Part shown: positions 18,789 to 28,432 of the stretch, piece after piece
Position numbering within the stretch: position 1 is the stretch's first letter
Layout: each line of letters opens with the position of its first letter
NCBI GenBank assembly: GCA_963841885.1
Contig: CAWJEK010000014.1
Span: 186,001 to 250,000 of the forward strand
Length of the DNA stretch: 64,000 nt
Reading direction: 5' to 3'
Origin: Bog-756 sp963841885
Lineage (GTDB): Bacteria; Actinomycetota; Acidimicrobiia; Acidimicrobiales; RAAP-2
Made by a program: the position numbers and the translations under genes
Notes under the pieces: generated by a model
What the model was told of the DNA's origin: nothing
Seen by the model: only the letters and a program-made list of their open reading frames with translations
Database searches by the model: none

Positions 18789-20035
18789 CGACCGTGGCGC
18801 CACGGGACGGCACCCGCCTGGTCGACCGCTTCGAGCGGGGGCTCGACGCCCCCATCTGCCTGACGTGGGAGCTCACCTACGCCTGCAACCTGGCCTGCGT
18901 GCACTGCCTGTCGAGTTCCGGCCGTCGGGACCCCCGCGAGCTCTCGACGGAGGAGTGCCGGGCGCTCATCGACGAGTTCGAGCGGATGCAGGTCTTCTAC
19001 GTCAACATCGGTGGGGGTGAGCCCACCATCCGGGCCGACTTCTGGGACCTCGTCGATTACGCCACCGCCCACCACGTCGGTGTGAAGTTCTCGACGAACG
19101 GCTCGCGGATCACCGAAGACGTGGCCGCCCGGCTGGCGGCCAGCGACTACGTGGACGTCCAGATCTCCCTCGACGGTGCCACGGCCGACGTGAACGACGC
19201 CGTGCGGGGCGATGGCTCCTACGCCACGGCCGTGACCGCCATGGAACGGCTGTCGGCCGCCGGCTTCGCCGGCTTCAAGCTCTCGGTGGTTGTCACCCGC
19301 CACAACGTGGACCAGCTCGACGCCTTCGCGTCCATCGCCGAACGTTACGGGGCCCAGCTCCGGCTGACCCGGCTCCGGCCGTCCGGGCGGGGCGCCGACG
19401 TCTGGGACGAACTGCACCCCACGGCCGACCAGCAGCGCCAGCTCTACGACTGGCTCGTGGTCCGGGGTGAGTCGGTGCTCACCGGAGACTCGTTCTTCCA
19501 CCTCGCCGGCTACGGCGACGCCCTGCCCGGCCTCAACCTCTGTGGGGCCGGCCGGGTGGTGTGCCTGGTGGACCCGGTCGGCGACGTCTATGCCTGCCCG
19601 TTCGCCATCCACGACGAATTCCTCGCCGGCAACGTGCGCGACGGCGGGGGGTTCGCGTCCGTCTGGCGGGAGTCCGACCTCTTCACATCCCTCCGCGAGC
19701 CCCAGAGCGCCGGCGCCTGCGGCTCGTGCGGTCACTACGACGCCTGCCGGGGAGGGTGCATGGCGGCCAAGTTCTTCACCGGGCTCCCGCTCGACGGCCC
19801 CGACCCCGAGTGCGTGCTGGGGCACGGGGAGGATGCCCTCGGCGCCCGCGGTGACATCCAGGCCCCCCGACCCGCGCCCGACCACTCGGCCCGTCCCCGG
19901 AAGGTGGCGGTCGCCCTCACCGCTCCCCGTGGCCGGCCGGGCCCCCGGAGCGGGCCCGAGCGCCGGCCGGACCGCAGCTGCGACGAGCACCCGCTGGCCG
20001 GGTTCGTGCCCGCGCCCGGCCCGTCGCGCCGGTGA
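18785..20035 (+). CDS. mftC: Mycofactocin radical SAM maturase MftC
   Basis: 416 residues from GTG 18785. Radical SAM cluster motif CNLACVHC (Cys34, 38, 41), a GGGEP glycine-rich motif, and a C-terminal SPASM-type region with clustered cysteines (CGSCGHYDACRGGC, about residues 313-326) for auxiliary Fe-S clusters. MftC decarboxylates the C-terminal tyrosine of MftA and then forms the C-C bond to valine. After the SPASM region and CVLGHGED, about 60 Pro/Arg-rich residues of low complexity extend the protein. This tail looks unlike a folded domain and may reflect a shifted frame or an added tail. Confidence 0.92.
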   Translation: MTTVAPRDGTRLVDRFERGLDAPICLTWELTYACNLACVHCLSSSGRRDPRELSTEECRALIDEFERMQVFYVNIGGGEPTIRADFWDLVDYATAHHVGVKFSTNGSRITEDVAARLAASDYVDVQISLDGATADVNDAVRGDGSYATAVTAMERLSAAGFAGFKLSVVVTRHNVDQLDAFASIAERYGAQLRLTRLRPSGRGADVWDELHPTADQQRQLYDWLVVRGESVLTGDSFFHLAGYGDALPGLNLCGAGRVVCLVDPVGDVYACPFAIHDEFLAGNVRDGGGFASVWRESDLFTSLREPQSAGACGSCGHYDACRGGCMAAKFFTGLPLDGPDPECVLGHGEDALGARGDIQAPRPAPDHSARPRKVAVALTAPRGRPGPRSGPERRPDRSCDEHPLAGFVPAPGPSRR

Positions 20036-22020
20036 CGGACCTCACGGGACCGGTCGCCGTCGGCCGTCGCACCGCCCCTTCCCGGGTGGTGTTCGGTCCC
20101 CATGAGACGAATCTCGGCCGTGGTCGGGCCATCGGTGACCGGCACGTTGCGTACTACGCGGCCCGGGCGGCCGGGGGCGCCGGGGTGATCGTCACCGAGA
20201 CGGCATCGGTGCACCCGTCGGACTGGCCCTACGAACGCGGCACCCCTCGCCTCGTCATGTCCGGCGGGATGGGCGGCGGTGGCCGGGGCCTGCCGCCCGC
20301 ACGGCACCCTCGTCCTCGCCGGTCTCGGCCACGCCGGCGGCCAGGGATCCAGCGCCTTCTCCCAGTCCGTCCTGTGGGCCCCCTCCCCGGTGGCCGACGT
20401 GGTCAGCCGGGAGCTCCCGATGGCCATGGGACGCCCGGAGCTCGACGCCCTCGTCGAAGGCTTCGCGGCCGCCGCCGAGGCGGCCGTGGACGCCGGCCTC
20501 GACGGGGTGGAGCTCGACGCCGGCGTCCTGTCCGTGCTGCGCCAGTTCCACTCCGGGCTGACCAATCAGCGCACCGATGCCAGCGGCGCGGACCGCCTAC
20601 TCGTCACCCTCGAGGTGCTGGACGCCGTCCGGGATGCCGTCGGTCCCGACCGGCTCGTCGGCCTGCGGCTGTCGTGCGACGAACTGGCCCCGTGGGCCGG
20701 TGTGACGCCTGAACAGGCGGCCGTCCAGGTCGGCTGCCTGGCCGACGGGATCGACCTGCTGACCGTGGTACGCGGCGGGCCCTACTCCGCCACCGCCTAC
20801 CGGCCCGACGCCCACAGTCCGGCCGGGTTCAACCTCGAGCTATGCGCGGCCATGCGGCGGGCGGCGGGCGGCCGCGTGCCGGTGGTCCTGCAGGGCAGCG
20901 TGGTCGACCCGGTGATGGCCGCGGCCGCGCTGGCTGACGGCACCGCGGACCTGGTGGAGATGACCCGGGCCCAGATCGCCGACCCCCGCCTGGTGGCCAA
21001 GGTCCGCGCCGGTGCCGCGGCGCACCGTGCGGCCCTGCATCCTCTGCAACCAGGCCTGCCGGGTACGGGACAACCGGAATCCCCTGGTGAGCTGCGTGGG
21101 GGAGCCCCGCTCGGGGCACGAGACGGTGGACGCCGACCCCGAGGAGCCATCGGCTGGATCTTCCGGCCGGATCCTCGACGCCCTGGTCGTGGGGGCCGGG
21201 CCCGCCGGCCTCGATGCGCCCGGGTGCTCGCGCTCCAGGGTCACCGGGTGCGGGTGGCCGAGCGGACCGACCGGGTCGGCGGCGCATTGTCGGCGGCCTC
21301 CGTGGGGCCGGGTCGTGAGCGCCTGGGCGACTTGCCGGCGTGGCTGGCGGCCGAGTGCGCCCGGCTGGGGGTGACCGTCGACACCGGCACCGAGGTGACG
21401 GCCGCAGAGCTCGACGCCGCCCGCGACGCCGGCACGGTCGTCGTCCTCGCCACCGGCGGGACCCGGCACCGTCGGCTGTTCCCGGGGACGGAACGGTGCC
21501 CGTCGTGGACGCCGCCGCCGCCCTGGCCGCCGGCCCCGACGGCGTTCCCGACGGTCCCGTAGTGGTCCATGACCCGATCGGTGGCCCCGTGGGGGTCGGC
21601 GTGGCCGAGTGGCTGGCGGCGGCGGGCCGCGATGTCGCCCTGGTGACCCCCGATCCCATCGCCGGCACGCTGCTCTCGCTGACCGGGGACCTCGCCGACG
21701 CCAACACCCGACTGCAGCGGGCCGGTGTCCGCCGCGAGCTGCGGGCCGTCCTCCGCCGTCTGGCCGACGGACAGGCCCATCTGGAGGATCGTTGGACGGG
21801 CGCCACCCGAACGGTGCCGGCCGGCGCGGTCGTCGACTGCGGCCACCGCCTGCCCGACGAGGAGCTCTACCGCCAACGTCCGGGTACGCCGCGGGCCGGT
21901 GACTGCGTCGCTCCCCGCTCGGTCGGAGAAGCCGTCCTGGAGGGCCGGCGCCTGGCGCTCGAGCTGGGTGGGCGGTCGGCGGCGGTCCGCACCCCGGCGG
22001 CGGCAGGAGCCGCCCGATGA
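20032..22020 (+). pseudogene. Mycofactocin-system FadH/OYE-family oxidoreductase (second type), broken by frame shifts as written
   Basis: Homology to 2,4-dienoyl-CoA reductase/Old Yellow Enzyme flavoproteins runs the whole length but changes frame four times. The breaks: one extra base near 20269 (GGGATGGGCG for GGGTGGGCG); one near 21005-21025; one missing near 21218 (GATGCGCCCGGG for GATGCGGCCCGGG); one missing in the G-run at 21484-21487. The net shift is zero. Read through, it has an OYE barrel, a 4Fe-4S motif (PCILCNQACRVRDNRNP) and an NAD/FAD domain (VVGAGPAG). ATG 20032 overlaps the mftC stop (ATGA). Compensating changes with conserved motifs suggest base errors more than a dead gene. 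Confidence 0.75.
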
Positions 22021-22846
22021 CACCGCGCGGGACGACGGCTCGGGTCGCCTGGCCGGCAGGGTGGCCCTGGTCACGGGGGCCGCCCGCGGCCAGGGCCGGA
22101 GCCACGCCCTCCGTCTGGCCGCCGAAGGGGCCGACATCATCGCTCTGGACGTGTGCGCTCCGGTGGCGACCCTCGACTACGACACGGCCACGCCGGACGA
22201 CCTGGCCACCACGGCCCGTCTGGTCTCCGAGGCGGGTGGTCGGATCAGGACGGCGGCGGTCGACGTACGTGACGCCGCGGGCATGGGAGCCGCCGTGGCG
22301 GACGGGGTGGCCGATCTCGGTCGCCTCGACGTGGTGGTGGCGAACGCCGGCGTCTGTGCCATCCGCCGCTGGGACGAGGTGGAGCCCGCCCTGTGGGACA
22401 CGGTTGTAGGGATCAACCTGACCGGCGTGTGGAACACGTGTGTCGCCTCCCTCCCCCACCTCGTCGCGTCGGGCGGGGGCTCGATGATCCTCATCAGCTC
22501 CACGGCCGGGCTGAAGGGCCAGCCCTTCCTGACGGCCTACGTGGCGGCCAAGCACGGTGTGGTCGGCATCATGCGCAGCCTGGCCAACGAGCTCGCCTCG
22601 AAGCACATCCGGGTCAACTCGCTGCACCCGACCGGGGTCGACACCCCCATGCTCAACGCCATGGGGGGACTCACCGAGCGCATCGCCGGCGACCCCCGCG
22701 TCGGCGCCCTGTTCCACAACTCGTTGCCGGTCGACCTGGTCACCTCCGACGACATCTCCAACGCCGTGGTGTTCCTCGCCTCGGACGAGTCGCGCTACGT
22801 GACCGGCCTGACCATGACGGTCGACGCCGGGGCGGCGGCCCGGTGA
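22017..22846 (+). CDS. Mycofactocin-coupled SDR-family oxidoreductase
   Basis: Short-chain dehydrogenase of about 276 residues: Rossmann motif TGAARGQGR, catalytic Ser with YVAAKH (Tyr-x3-Lys), and PTGVDTPML. Mycofactocin-associated SDRs hold their NAD tightly and pass electrons to mycofactocin; substrates are unknown here. The SDR frame has no ATG or usable GTG upstream of the Rossmann fold. The ATG at 22017 overlaps the previous stop (ATGA) but is in another frame. Adding one G in GACGACGGCTCG (about 22037) joins them as MTPRGTTGSGRLAGRVALVTG-like, so one base is probably missing. The stop TGA overlaps the next GTG. Confidence 0.8.
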
Positions 22847-24810
22847 GCTCCGGCGGCCGGTACCGGCACCTGTTCAGCCCACTGCGTCTCGGCCCGGTGA
22901 CGGTGGCCAACCGCATCGTGTTCTCGGCCCATCTCACCAACTACGCCACCGACGGCCTCCCCACCGCCCAGCACGCCGCGTACTACGCCGCCCGGGCCGC
23001 CGGCGGGGCGGGACTCATCATCACCGAGGAGCACTCGACCCACCCGACCGACTGGCCCTACGAGAAGCTCATCCACGGATTCCACCCCGAGGTGGTCGAC
23101 GGCTACCGCCGCATCACCGATGCCGTGCACGCCCACGGCACGCCGATCCTGGCGCAGATCAACCACAACGGCGGCCAGGCGTCCTCGATGTACTCGCGGC
23201 TGCCGGTGTGGGCGCCGAGCCCCGTGCCCGATCCCCTCTTCCGCGAGGTCCCCAAAGCGGTGGAGCCCCACGAGATCACCGAGATCATCGACGGGTACGC
23301 CACCGTGGCCGACCACTGCACCGCCGGGGGCTTCGACGGCATCGAGCTCCAGTGCTCCCACTCGTCGATCGTGCGCGGCTTCCTGTCCCCAGCCACCAAC
23401 CGTCGTAGTGACGCCTACGGCGGGACGCTGGCCAACCGGGCCCGGCTCCTGCTCGAGATCGTGGACGCCGTGCGCTCCACCATCGGCCGGGAACGGGCGC
23501 TCGGCGTCCGGATCTGCGGGGACGAGCTGATCGAGGGCGGCACGGGGATCGAGGACGCCGTGGCGGTGGCCCGCCTGGTCGAGGCCACGGGACAGGTCGA
23601 TTACATCAACACCTCGATCGGCGTGGCCACGGCCACGCTGTACATGATCGAGGCCAGCATGCAGGTGCCCCCCGGCTACGCCCTCTTCATCCCCAGTGCC
23701 ATCCGTGCCGCCGTCGACCTCCCGGTGGTCGGGGTCGGGCGGTTCAAGGACCCGCTCCAGGCCGAGCGCGCCCTGGCCGACGGGGTGTGCGACCTCGTCG
23801 GCGTGGTCCGAGGCCAGATCGCCGACCCCGACTTCGCCGCCAAGGCCCGGTCCGGCCATGCCACCGACATCCGCACCTGCCTCTCCTGCAACCAGGAGTG
23901 CGTGGGTCGGATGGGGCTCAACCGGTGGCTCGGATGCATCGAGAACCCCCGGGCCGGTCGCGAGGTGGCCGTCGTCCCCTCCCCCCGTCGCCGGCGCCGG
24001 GTCGTGGTGGTCGGTGGTGGGCCCGGCGGGTTGCAGGCCGCCGTCACGGCGGCCGAGCGCGGCCACCAGGTCGTCCTGTTCGAACGGCACGACCGGCTCG
24101 GCGGCCAGGCCCACGTGGCGGCGGTGGTGCCCAGCCGGGCCGAGTTCTTCGACATCGCCCGCAACCTGATCGTCGCGGCCCGACGGGTGGGCGTGGACCT
24201 CCGCACCGGGGTCGATGCCACCGCCGACCTCGTCCGGGCCGAGGCGCCCGACGTGGTGGTCCTCGCCACCGGTGCCCGGCCGGCCCGCCCGTGGTGGGCC
24301 GGCCCCGACGAGCGCGTGGTCGACGTGCGGGACGTCCTGGAGGGCCGGGCCCACCCCGAGGGCCGGGTCGTCGTCGTCGACGAACTCGGATTCCACCAGG
24401 CGACCTCCGTCGCCGAACTGCTGGCCGACCGGGGCTGCGACGTCGAGGTGGTCACCAACGGGATGGTGGTGGGCCAGGACCTCGGCATCACCCTCGACCT
24501 CGAGACGTGGAACGTGAAGGCCCACGAGCTCGGGATCGGCCAGGCCGTCGACCTGGTGCCCATGGGGGTGTCCCGACCGGGTGACGACGGGCCACCCGTC
24601 GCCCTCCAGCTCCAGCACCACCCCACGGGCACCGACCAGGTGCGCCGGTGCGACTGGGTGGTGTGCGCCGTCCACCAGGAGGCCGAGGACGACCTGTGGC
24701 GCGCCCTCGACGGCGCCCCCTTCGACATCCACCGCGTCGGCGACTGCCTGGCTCCCCGGCGGGCCCATGCCGCGGTGATCGAGGGCAACCGAGTGGCGGT
24801 CTCCCTGTGA
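22843..24810 (+). CDS. Mycofactocin-system FadH/OYE-family oxidoreductase (first type)
   Basis: 655 residues from GTG 22843 (GTGA overlap with the SDR stop). An N-terminal OYE-type FMN barrel comes first (about 1-340). A 4Fe-4S motif (CLSCNQECVG, about 346-355, with a later Cys in RWLGC) follows, and an FAD/NAD-binding reductase module (VVVVGGGPGG near 388) ends it. The architecture equals 2,4-dienoyl-CoA reductase FadH and trimethylamine-dehydrogenase-like enzymes. Its repeated presence in mycofactocin loci is known; the reaction is not. It may pass electrons between mycofactocin and the ETF encoded next. Intact, unlike the paralogue at 20032. Confidence 0.88.
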   Translation: MSSGGRYRHLFSPLRLGPVTVANRIVFSAHLTNYATDGLPTAQHAAYYAARAAGGAGLIITEEHSTHPTDWPYEKLIHGFHPEVVDGYRRITDAVHAHGTPILAQINHNGGQASSMYSRLPVWAPSPVPDPLFREVPKAVEPHEITEIIDGYATVADHCTAGGFDGIELQCSHSSIVRGFLSPATNRRSDAYGGTLANRARLLLEIVDAVRSTIGRERALGVRICGDELIEGGTGIEDAVAVARLVEATGQVDYINTSIGVATATLYMIEASMQVPPGYALFIPSAIRAAVDLPVVGVGRFKDPLQAERALADGVCDLVGVVRGQIADPDFAAKARSGHATDIRTCLSCNQECVGRMGLNRWLGCIENPRAGREVAVVPSPRRRRRVVVVGGGPGGLQAAVTAAERGHQVVLFERHDRLGGQAHVAAVVPSRAEFFDIARNLIVAARRVGVDLRTGVDATADLVRAEAPDVVVLATGARPARPWWAGPDERVVDVRDVLEGRAHPEGRVVVVDELGFHQATSVAELLADRGCDVEVVTNGMVVGQDLGITLDLETWNVKAHELGIGQAVDLVPMGVSRPGDDGPPVALQLQHHPTGTDQVRRCDWVVCAVHQEAEDDLWRALDGAPFDIHRVGDCLAPRRAHAAVIEGNRVAVSL

Positions 24811-25850
24811 GGTGGCGTGCCGCCCCCGACGCCGCGACGACCGGGGACGGCGGAGCCCTGGCCGTGGTCGTCGCCCGGGGCGGACGGCTCCCGGTAGGGG
24901 CGGAGGAGACAGTGGCCGAGGCCGGTGGTCGGGTGGTGGTGGTCGGCGACGGTGCCGAGGTGGCGGTGCACGCCCTCGCCGGGGTGGTCCACGGCCGCTG
25001 GGCGGACACCGGACCCGCCTTCCGACCCGCCGCCCTGGCCGCCGCTCTGGCCCCGGTGGTGGAGCGCGAGCTCCTCGTCATCCTCCCCGCGTCGCCCGAC
25101 GGCCGTGACCTGGCCCCCCGGCTGGCCGCCGCCACCGGCCGGCCCCTGGTGGCCCGGGCCGTCACGGCGGGAACGGGTACGGCGCGCGGACCGGGCGTGG
25201 CCGCCACCGTCGCCCGCGTGGACGACCGGGTCCTGATCCCCGTCGACACCCGGGGACCGGTCGTGGTCACCCTGGCCGTGGGGGGACGACCCACCGGTCA
25301 CCGGGATCACGACGCCTCACCGGGTGCCCTGATCGAGAGCCTGGCCCTGGAACCGGCGGTCGACGGGACACCGGCCGATCCCGAGCTGGTCGCGCTGCTC
25401 GAACCCGACCTCCACACCATGGACCTGGCCGACGCCACCCGGGTCGTCGCCGGCGGCGCCGGACTCGTGGCCGGACTGGACGACCGACGGGCGACCGGGG
25501 TCTTCGGGCTGCTGGTGGCGGTGGCCGCCGCCCTCGGTGGCTCGGCCGGCGCGACTCGGGTGGCCACCGACGCCGGCTGGACGGGCTACGAGCGTCAGAT
25601 CGGGACGACCGGCGTCACCGTCGACCCGGATCTCTACGTGGCGCTGGGCGTGTCGGGAGCGGTCCAGCACACCGGCGGTCTGGGAGCACCTCGCCACGTG
25701 GTCAGCGTCAACACCGACCCGTCGTGTCCGATGACCGCCATGGCCGACCTGGGCCTGGTGACCGACGCCCGAGCGCTCCTGGTCGAGCTGGCCCACCGCC
25801 TGGGCGTCGAGACGACGCTCGACGAAGTGGCGGGGTCGGCCCGTGCCTGA
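24807..25850 (+). CDS. Mycofactocin-associated electron transfer flavoprotein, alpha subunit
   Basis: 347 residues from GTG 24807 (overlaps the previous stop). The C-terminal half has the ETF-alpha FAD-binding signature: ATDAGWTGYERQIGTTGV, then YVALGVSGAVQH, then VSVNTDP. The N-terminal half is divergent. With the beta subunit at 27461 it should form a heterodimeric carrier of single electrons from a flavin dehydrogenase to FixC. Subunits are split by fixC and fixX rather than adjacent. The last codons overlap the start of fixC by 8 bp. Confidence 0.88.
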   Translation: MRWRAAPDAATTGDGGALAVVVARGGRLPVGAEETVAEAGGRVVVVGDGAEVAVHALAGVVHGRWADTGPAFRPAALAAALAPVVERELLVILPASPDGRDLAPRLAAATGRPLVARAVTAGTGTARGPGVAATVARVDDRVLIPVDTRGPVVVTLAVGGRPTGHRDHDASPGALIESLALEPAVDGTPADPELVALLEPDLHTMDLADATRVVAGGAGLVAGLDDRRATGVFGLLVAVAAALGGSAGATRVATDAGWTGYERQIGTTGVTVDPDLYVALGVSGAVQHTGGLGAPRHVVSVNTDPSCPMTAMADLGLVTDARALLVELAHRLGVETTLDEVAGSARA

Positions 25851-27153
25851 CGTGGCGTCGTTCGACGCCGTGGTCGTCGGAGCCGGACCGGCCGGCTCGG
25901 CGGCCGCCCTGGCCCTGGCCCGCGCCGGGCGTTCGGTGGTGCTGATCGAACGGGGGCCGTTCCCGGGGTCCAAGAACGTCTACGGCGGGGTGGTCTACGG
26001 CCGGGTGTTGGACGACATCGTGCCCGGGTGGTGGGAGGAGGTGCCCGTCGAGCGTTGGGTCGTGCGGCGGTCGACCGTGATGATGACCGGCACACAGTCA
26101 CTGTCGGTCGACTACCGGACGGAGGCCTGGGGCGAGGCGCCCTACAACGGGATGACCACCCTCCGGTCGCACTTCGACGCCTGGCTGGCCGGCAAGGCCA
26201 CCGGGGCGGGCGCCCGACTGCTCACCTCGACCGTGGCCACCGGCCTCGTGCGGGACGGCTCGGGTCGGGTGGTGGGGATCCGGACCGACCGGGACGGAGC
26301 CGAGTTGCACGCGCCGGTGGTCATCGCCTGTGACGGGGTCAACTCGTTCCTGGCCAAGGAGGCGGGTCTGCTGCCCCGGGCCGAGGCGTCACACCACACG
26401 CTGGGAGTGAAGGAGGTCCTCGATCTCCCGCCCGGAGCCGTCAACGAGCGCTTCTCCGTCCAGGACCACGAAGGGGTGGACATGGAGATCCTCGGCTGCA
26501 CCCGGGAGATCCCCGGGGGCGGGTTCCTGTACACCAACGCCCGATCGGTCAGCATCGGCGTCGTCCTCTCCCTCCCCCAGCTGGCCGCTTCCGGGGTGCG
26601 GCCCGAGGAGTTGGTCGCCGACCTGAAGGCCCACCCGACCATCGCCCCGCTGCTGCGCGGCTCCACCCTGCGCGAGTACGCGGCGCATCTCATTCCCGAG
26701 GGTGGCTATGACACCATGCCGGCCCTGGCCGCCGACGGACTGCTCGTGGCCGGCGACGCCGGGGCCATGACGCTGGCCGCCGGCCTGTGGCTGGAAGGCG
26801 TGAACTTCGCCATCGGCTCGGGCCATGCCGCCGGACGGGCCGCCGACCGGGCGCTGTCGGCCGGGGACTGCTCGGCCCGGGGCCTCGCCTCGTACCGTGC
26901 CGATCTGGAGTCCCAGTTCGTGCTCGCCGACCACAAGCGCCTCCGCAAGGCACCTTCGCTCGTCCTGTCCGACCGGGTACAGCAGCGTTATCCGGGACTC
27001 CTGTGCGATCTGGCGGAGGGGATGTTCACGGTGACCAACCCGACCCCCAAGGCCGGCGGCCTCAAGGTCACCCGGGCGGCGGCGGCCCGCCACGGGGTGA
27101 GCCTGCGCCAGCTGGCCGGCGACACCCTCCGGGGCCTGAGGATCTTCGGATGA
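25843..27153 (+). CDS. fixC: FixC-type ETF:quinone oxidoreductase flavoprotein
   Basis: 436 residues from GTG 25843. N-terminal FAD-binding motif VVVGAGPAGSAAALALARAG, a GSKNVYGGVVYG loop, a central ACDGVNSFLAK, and a second FAD contact GLLVAGDAGAM near residue 300. Length and motifs fit FixC/ETF-QO. These enzymes take electrons from ETF and, with the ferredoxin-like FixX, pass them to membrane quinone. The partner fixX starts within its stop codon. In this context it would drain electrons from mycofactocin-linked dehydrogenases. Confidence 0.9.
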   Translation: MPDVASFDAVVVGAGPAGSAAALALARAGRSVVLIERGPFPGSKNVYGGVVYGRVLDDIVPGWWEEVPVERWVVRRSTVMMTGTQSLSVDYRTEAWGEAPYNGMTTLRSHFDAWLAGKATGAGARLLTSTVATGLVRDGSGRVVGIRTDRDGAELHAPVVIACDGVNSFLAKEAGLLPRAEASHHTLGVKEVLDLPPGAVNERFSVQDHEGVDMEILGCTREIPGGGFLYTNARSVSIGVVLSLPQLAASGVRPEELVADLKAHPTIAPLLRGSTLREYAAHLIPEGGYDTMPALAADGLLVAGDAGAMTLAAGLWLEGVNFAIGSGHAAGRAADRALSAGDCSARGLASYRADLESQFVLADHKRLRKAPSLVLSDRVQQRYPGLLCDLAEGMFTVTNPTPKAGGLKVTRAAAARHGVSLRQLAGDTLRGLRIFG

Positions 27154-27464
27154 GCGCGCCCCCACCCGGTCGCGGCCGCTGGGACGGCATCTCCTTCGAG
27201 GAGCGCATGGCCACCGTCGACTTCCGCATCGCGGCCCGGGCCCACATCGTGGTCGACGCCGACGTGTGCCGGTCGTGCACGACCAAGGCCTGCGTCACCG
27301 CCTGCCCTGCCGACCTGTTCGCCCCGACCGCCGACGGCGGCATCCTCTTCAACTACGAGGAGTGCTTCGAGTGCGGGACCTGCTACATGGTCTGCAACTC
27401 GGAAGGCGCCCTCACCTGGACCTACCCCGACGGCGGCCACGGCGTCGTCTTCCACCACGGATGA
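27150..27464 (+). CDS. fixX: FixX-type ferredoxin-like protein
   Basis: 104 residues, ATG 27150 (ATGA overlap with fixC). Two cysteine groups, CRSCTTKACVTACP (about residues 41-54) and CFECGTCYMVC (about 72-82), suit one 4Fe-4S plus a second cluster. FixX works with FixC in electron transfer to quinone. The N-terminal SFEERMATVDFRI lead resembles other FixX proteins. The stop overlaps the ETF-beta start (ATGA). Confidence 0.9.
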   Translation: MSAPPPGRGRWDGISFEERMATVDFRIAARAHIVVDADVCRSCTTKACVTACPADLFAPTADGGILFNYEECFECGTCYMVCNSEGALTWTYPDGGHGVVFHHG

Positions 27465-28432
27465 GCACGGACCCGGTGGTGCGCGGCGCGACGGGCGATC
27501 GGCGGGCGGCCGCGGGTCCCCTGGTGGTCGCCTGCCTGCGCATCGTGGATCTCCGGCCCGGTGTCGACCCCGTCGTCGGCACCGTCACCCGCGACCGGTG
27601 GGGCGTGGGCCTGCCGCCCGCCGATGGCGCCGCCCTCGAGCACGCCCTGCGCGTCGCCGAGGCGTTGGACGGCCGGGTGGTGGCCGTGTGCGTCGGCCCC
27701 GAGTCGGTCGAGCCCGTGTTGGCGGAGGTGGCCGCCCTGGGCGTGTCCGTGGTCCGGGTTCCGGCGGCCGACGAGGGCGACGCCCACCGCTACGTGGTGG
27801 AGCTGGCCGACGACGAACGCGCCCTGGCCCGCACCCTGCTCGCCGCGCTGGAACCTTTCGGCCGACCGGACCTGGTGCTGTGCGGCGACCGTTCGGTGGA
27901 CCGGGGCACCGGGGCCCTGCCCGCCTTCCTGGCCCATGAACTCGGAGTCACCCAGGCCCTCGGTCTGGTGGCGATCGAGGTGGCCGGCCCCGGATCCCTG
28001 ACGGTCGAGCGGCGCCTCGACGGAGGGTGGCGCGAGCGCCTCTCGGTGGGCCTACCGGCGGTGTGCTCCGTGGAGGGGGCCGGCGCCCGCCTGCGGAGGG
28101 CGTCGCTCGCCGGCGTGCTCGGCGTCGACGGCGTTGCGACCCCGGCCGACCGCTCGCTCGACGTGGCCTCGGCCGAAGGTGCCGGCCGGGGCCCGCTCCA
28201 TCTCGGAGCCCCCCGCCCGTACTCGCCTCGCACCCGCGTCATCCCGCCACCGGTGGGCGACGACCCCCGACTGCGTCTGCTCGCCCTGACCGGCGCCCTA
28301 GTGGCCCACGACCCGCCGACGGTGGCCCATCCGGCCGACGCCGCCGAGGCGGCCGACGTCCTGCTCGACTTCCTGGGCCGTCACGGCTACCTCGGCCTGG
28401 CGTCCGATGCCTCCGGGGGTGGCGCGCCGTGA
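27461..28432 (+). CDS. Mycofactocin-associated electron transfer flavoprotein, beta subunit
   Basis: 323 residues, ATG 27461. ETF-beta features: VVACLRIVDLRPGVDP at the start, an AALEHALRVAEALDGRVVAVCVGP nucleotide-fold region, and LCGDRSVDRGTGALPAFLAHELG as the AMP/FAD-binding signature. It is longer and more divergent than housekeeping EtfB, as usual for the mycofactocin-linked type. It partners the alpha subunit at 24807. The stop overlaps the mftE start by 4 bp. Confidence 0.88.
   Translation: MSTDPVVRGATGDRRAAAGPLVVACLRIVDLRPGVDPVVGTVTRDRWGVGLPPADGAALEHALRVAEALDGRVVAVCVGPESVEPVLAEVAALGVSVVRVPAADEGDAHRYVVELADDERALARTLLAALEPFGRPDLVLCGDRSVDRGTGALPAFLAHELGVTQALGLVAIEVAGPGSLTVERRLDGGWRERLSVGLPAVCSVEGAGARLRRASLAGVLGVDGVATPADRSLDVASAEGAGRGPLHLGAPRPYSPRTRVIPPPVGDDPRLRLLALTGALVAHDPPTVAHPADAAEAADVLLDFLGRHGYLGLASDASGGGAP

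Noticed and set aside
18211..18876. N-terminal extension of mftR across mftA and mftB on the minus strand
   Set aside because: The open frame upstream of ATG 18210 is antisense to two certain genes and has no regulator-like sequence.
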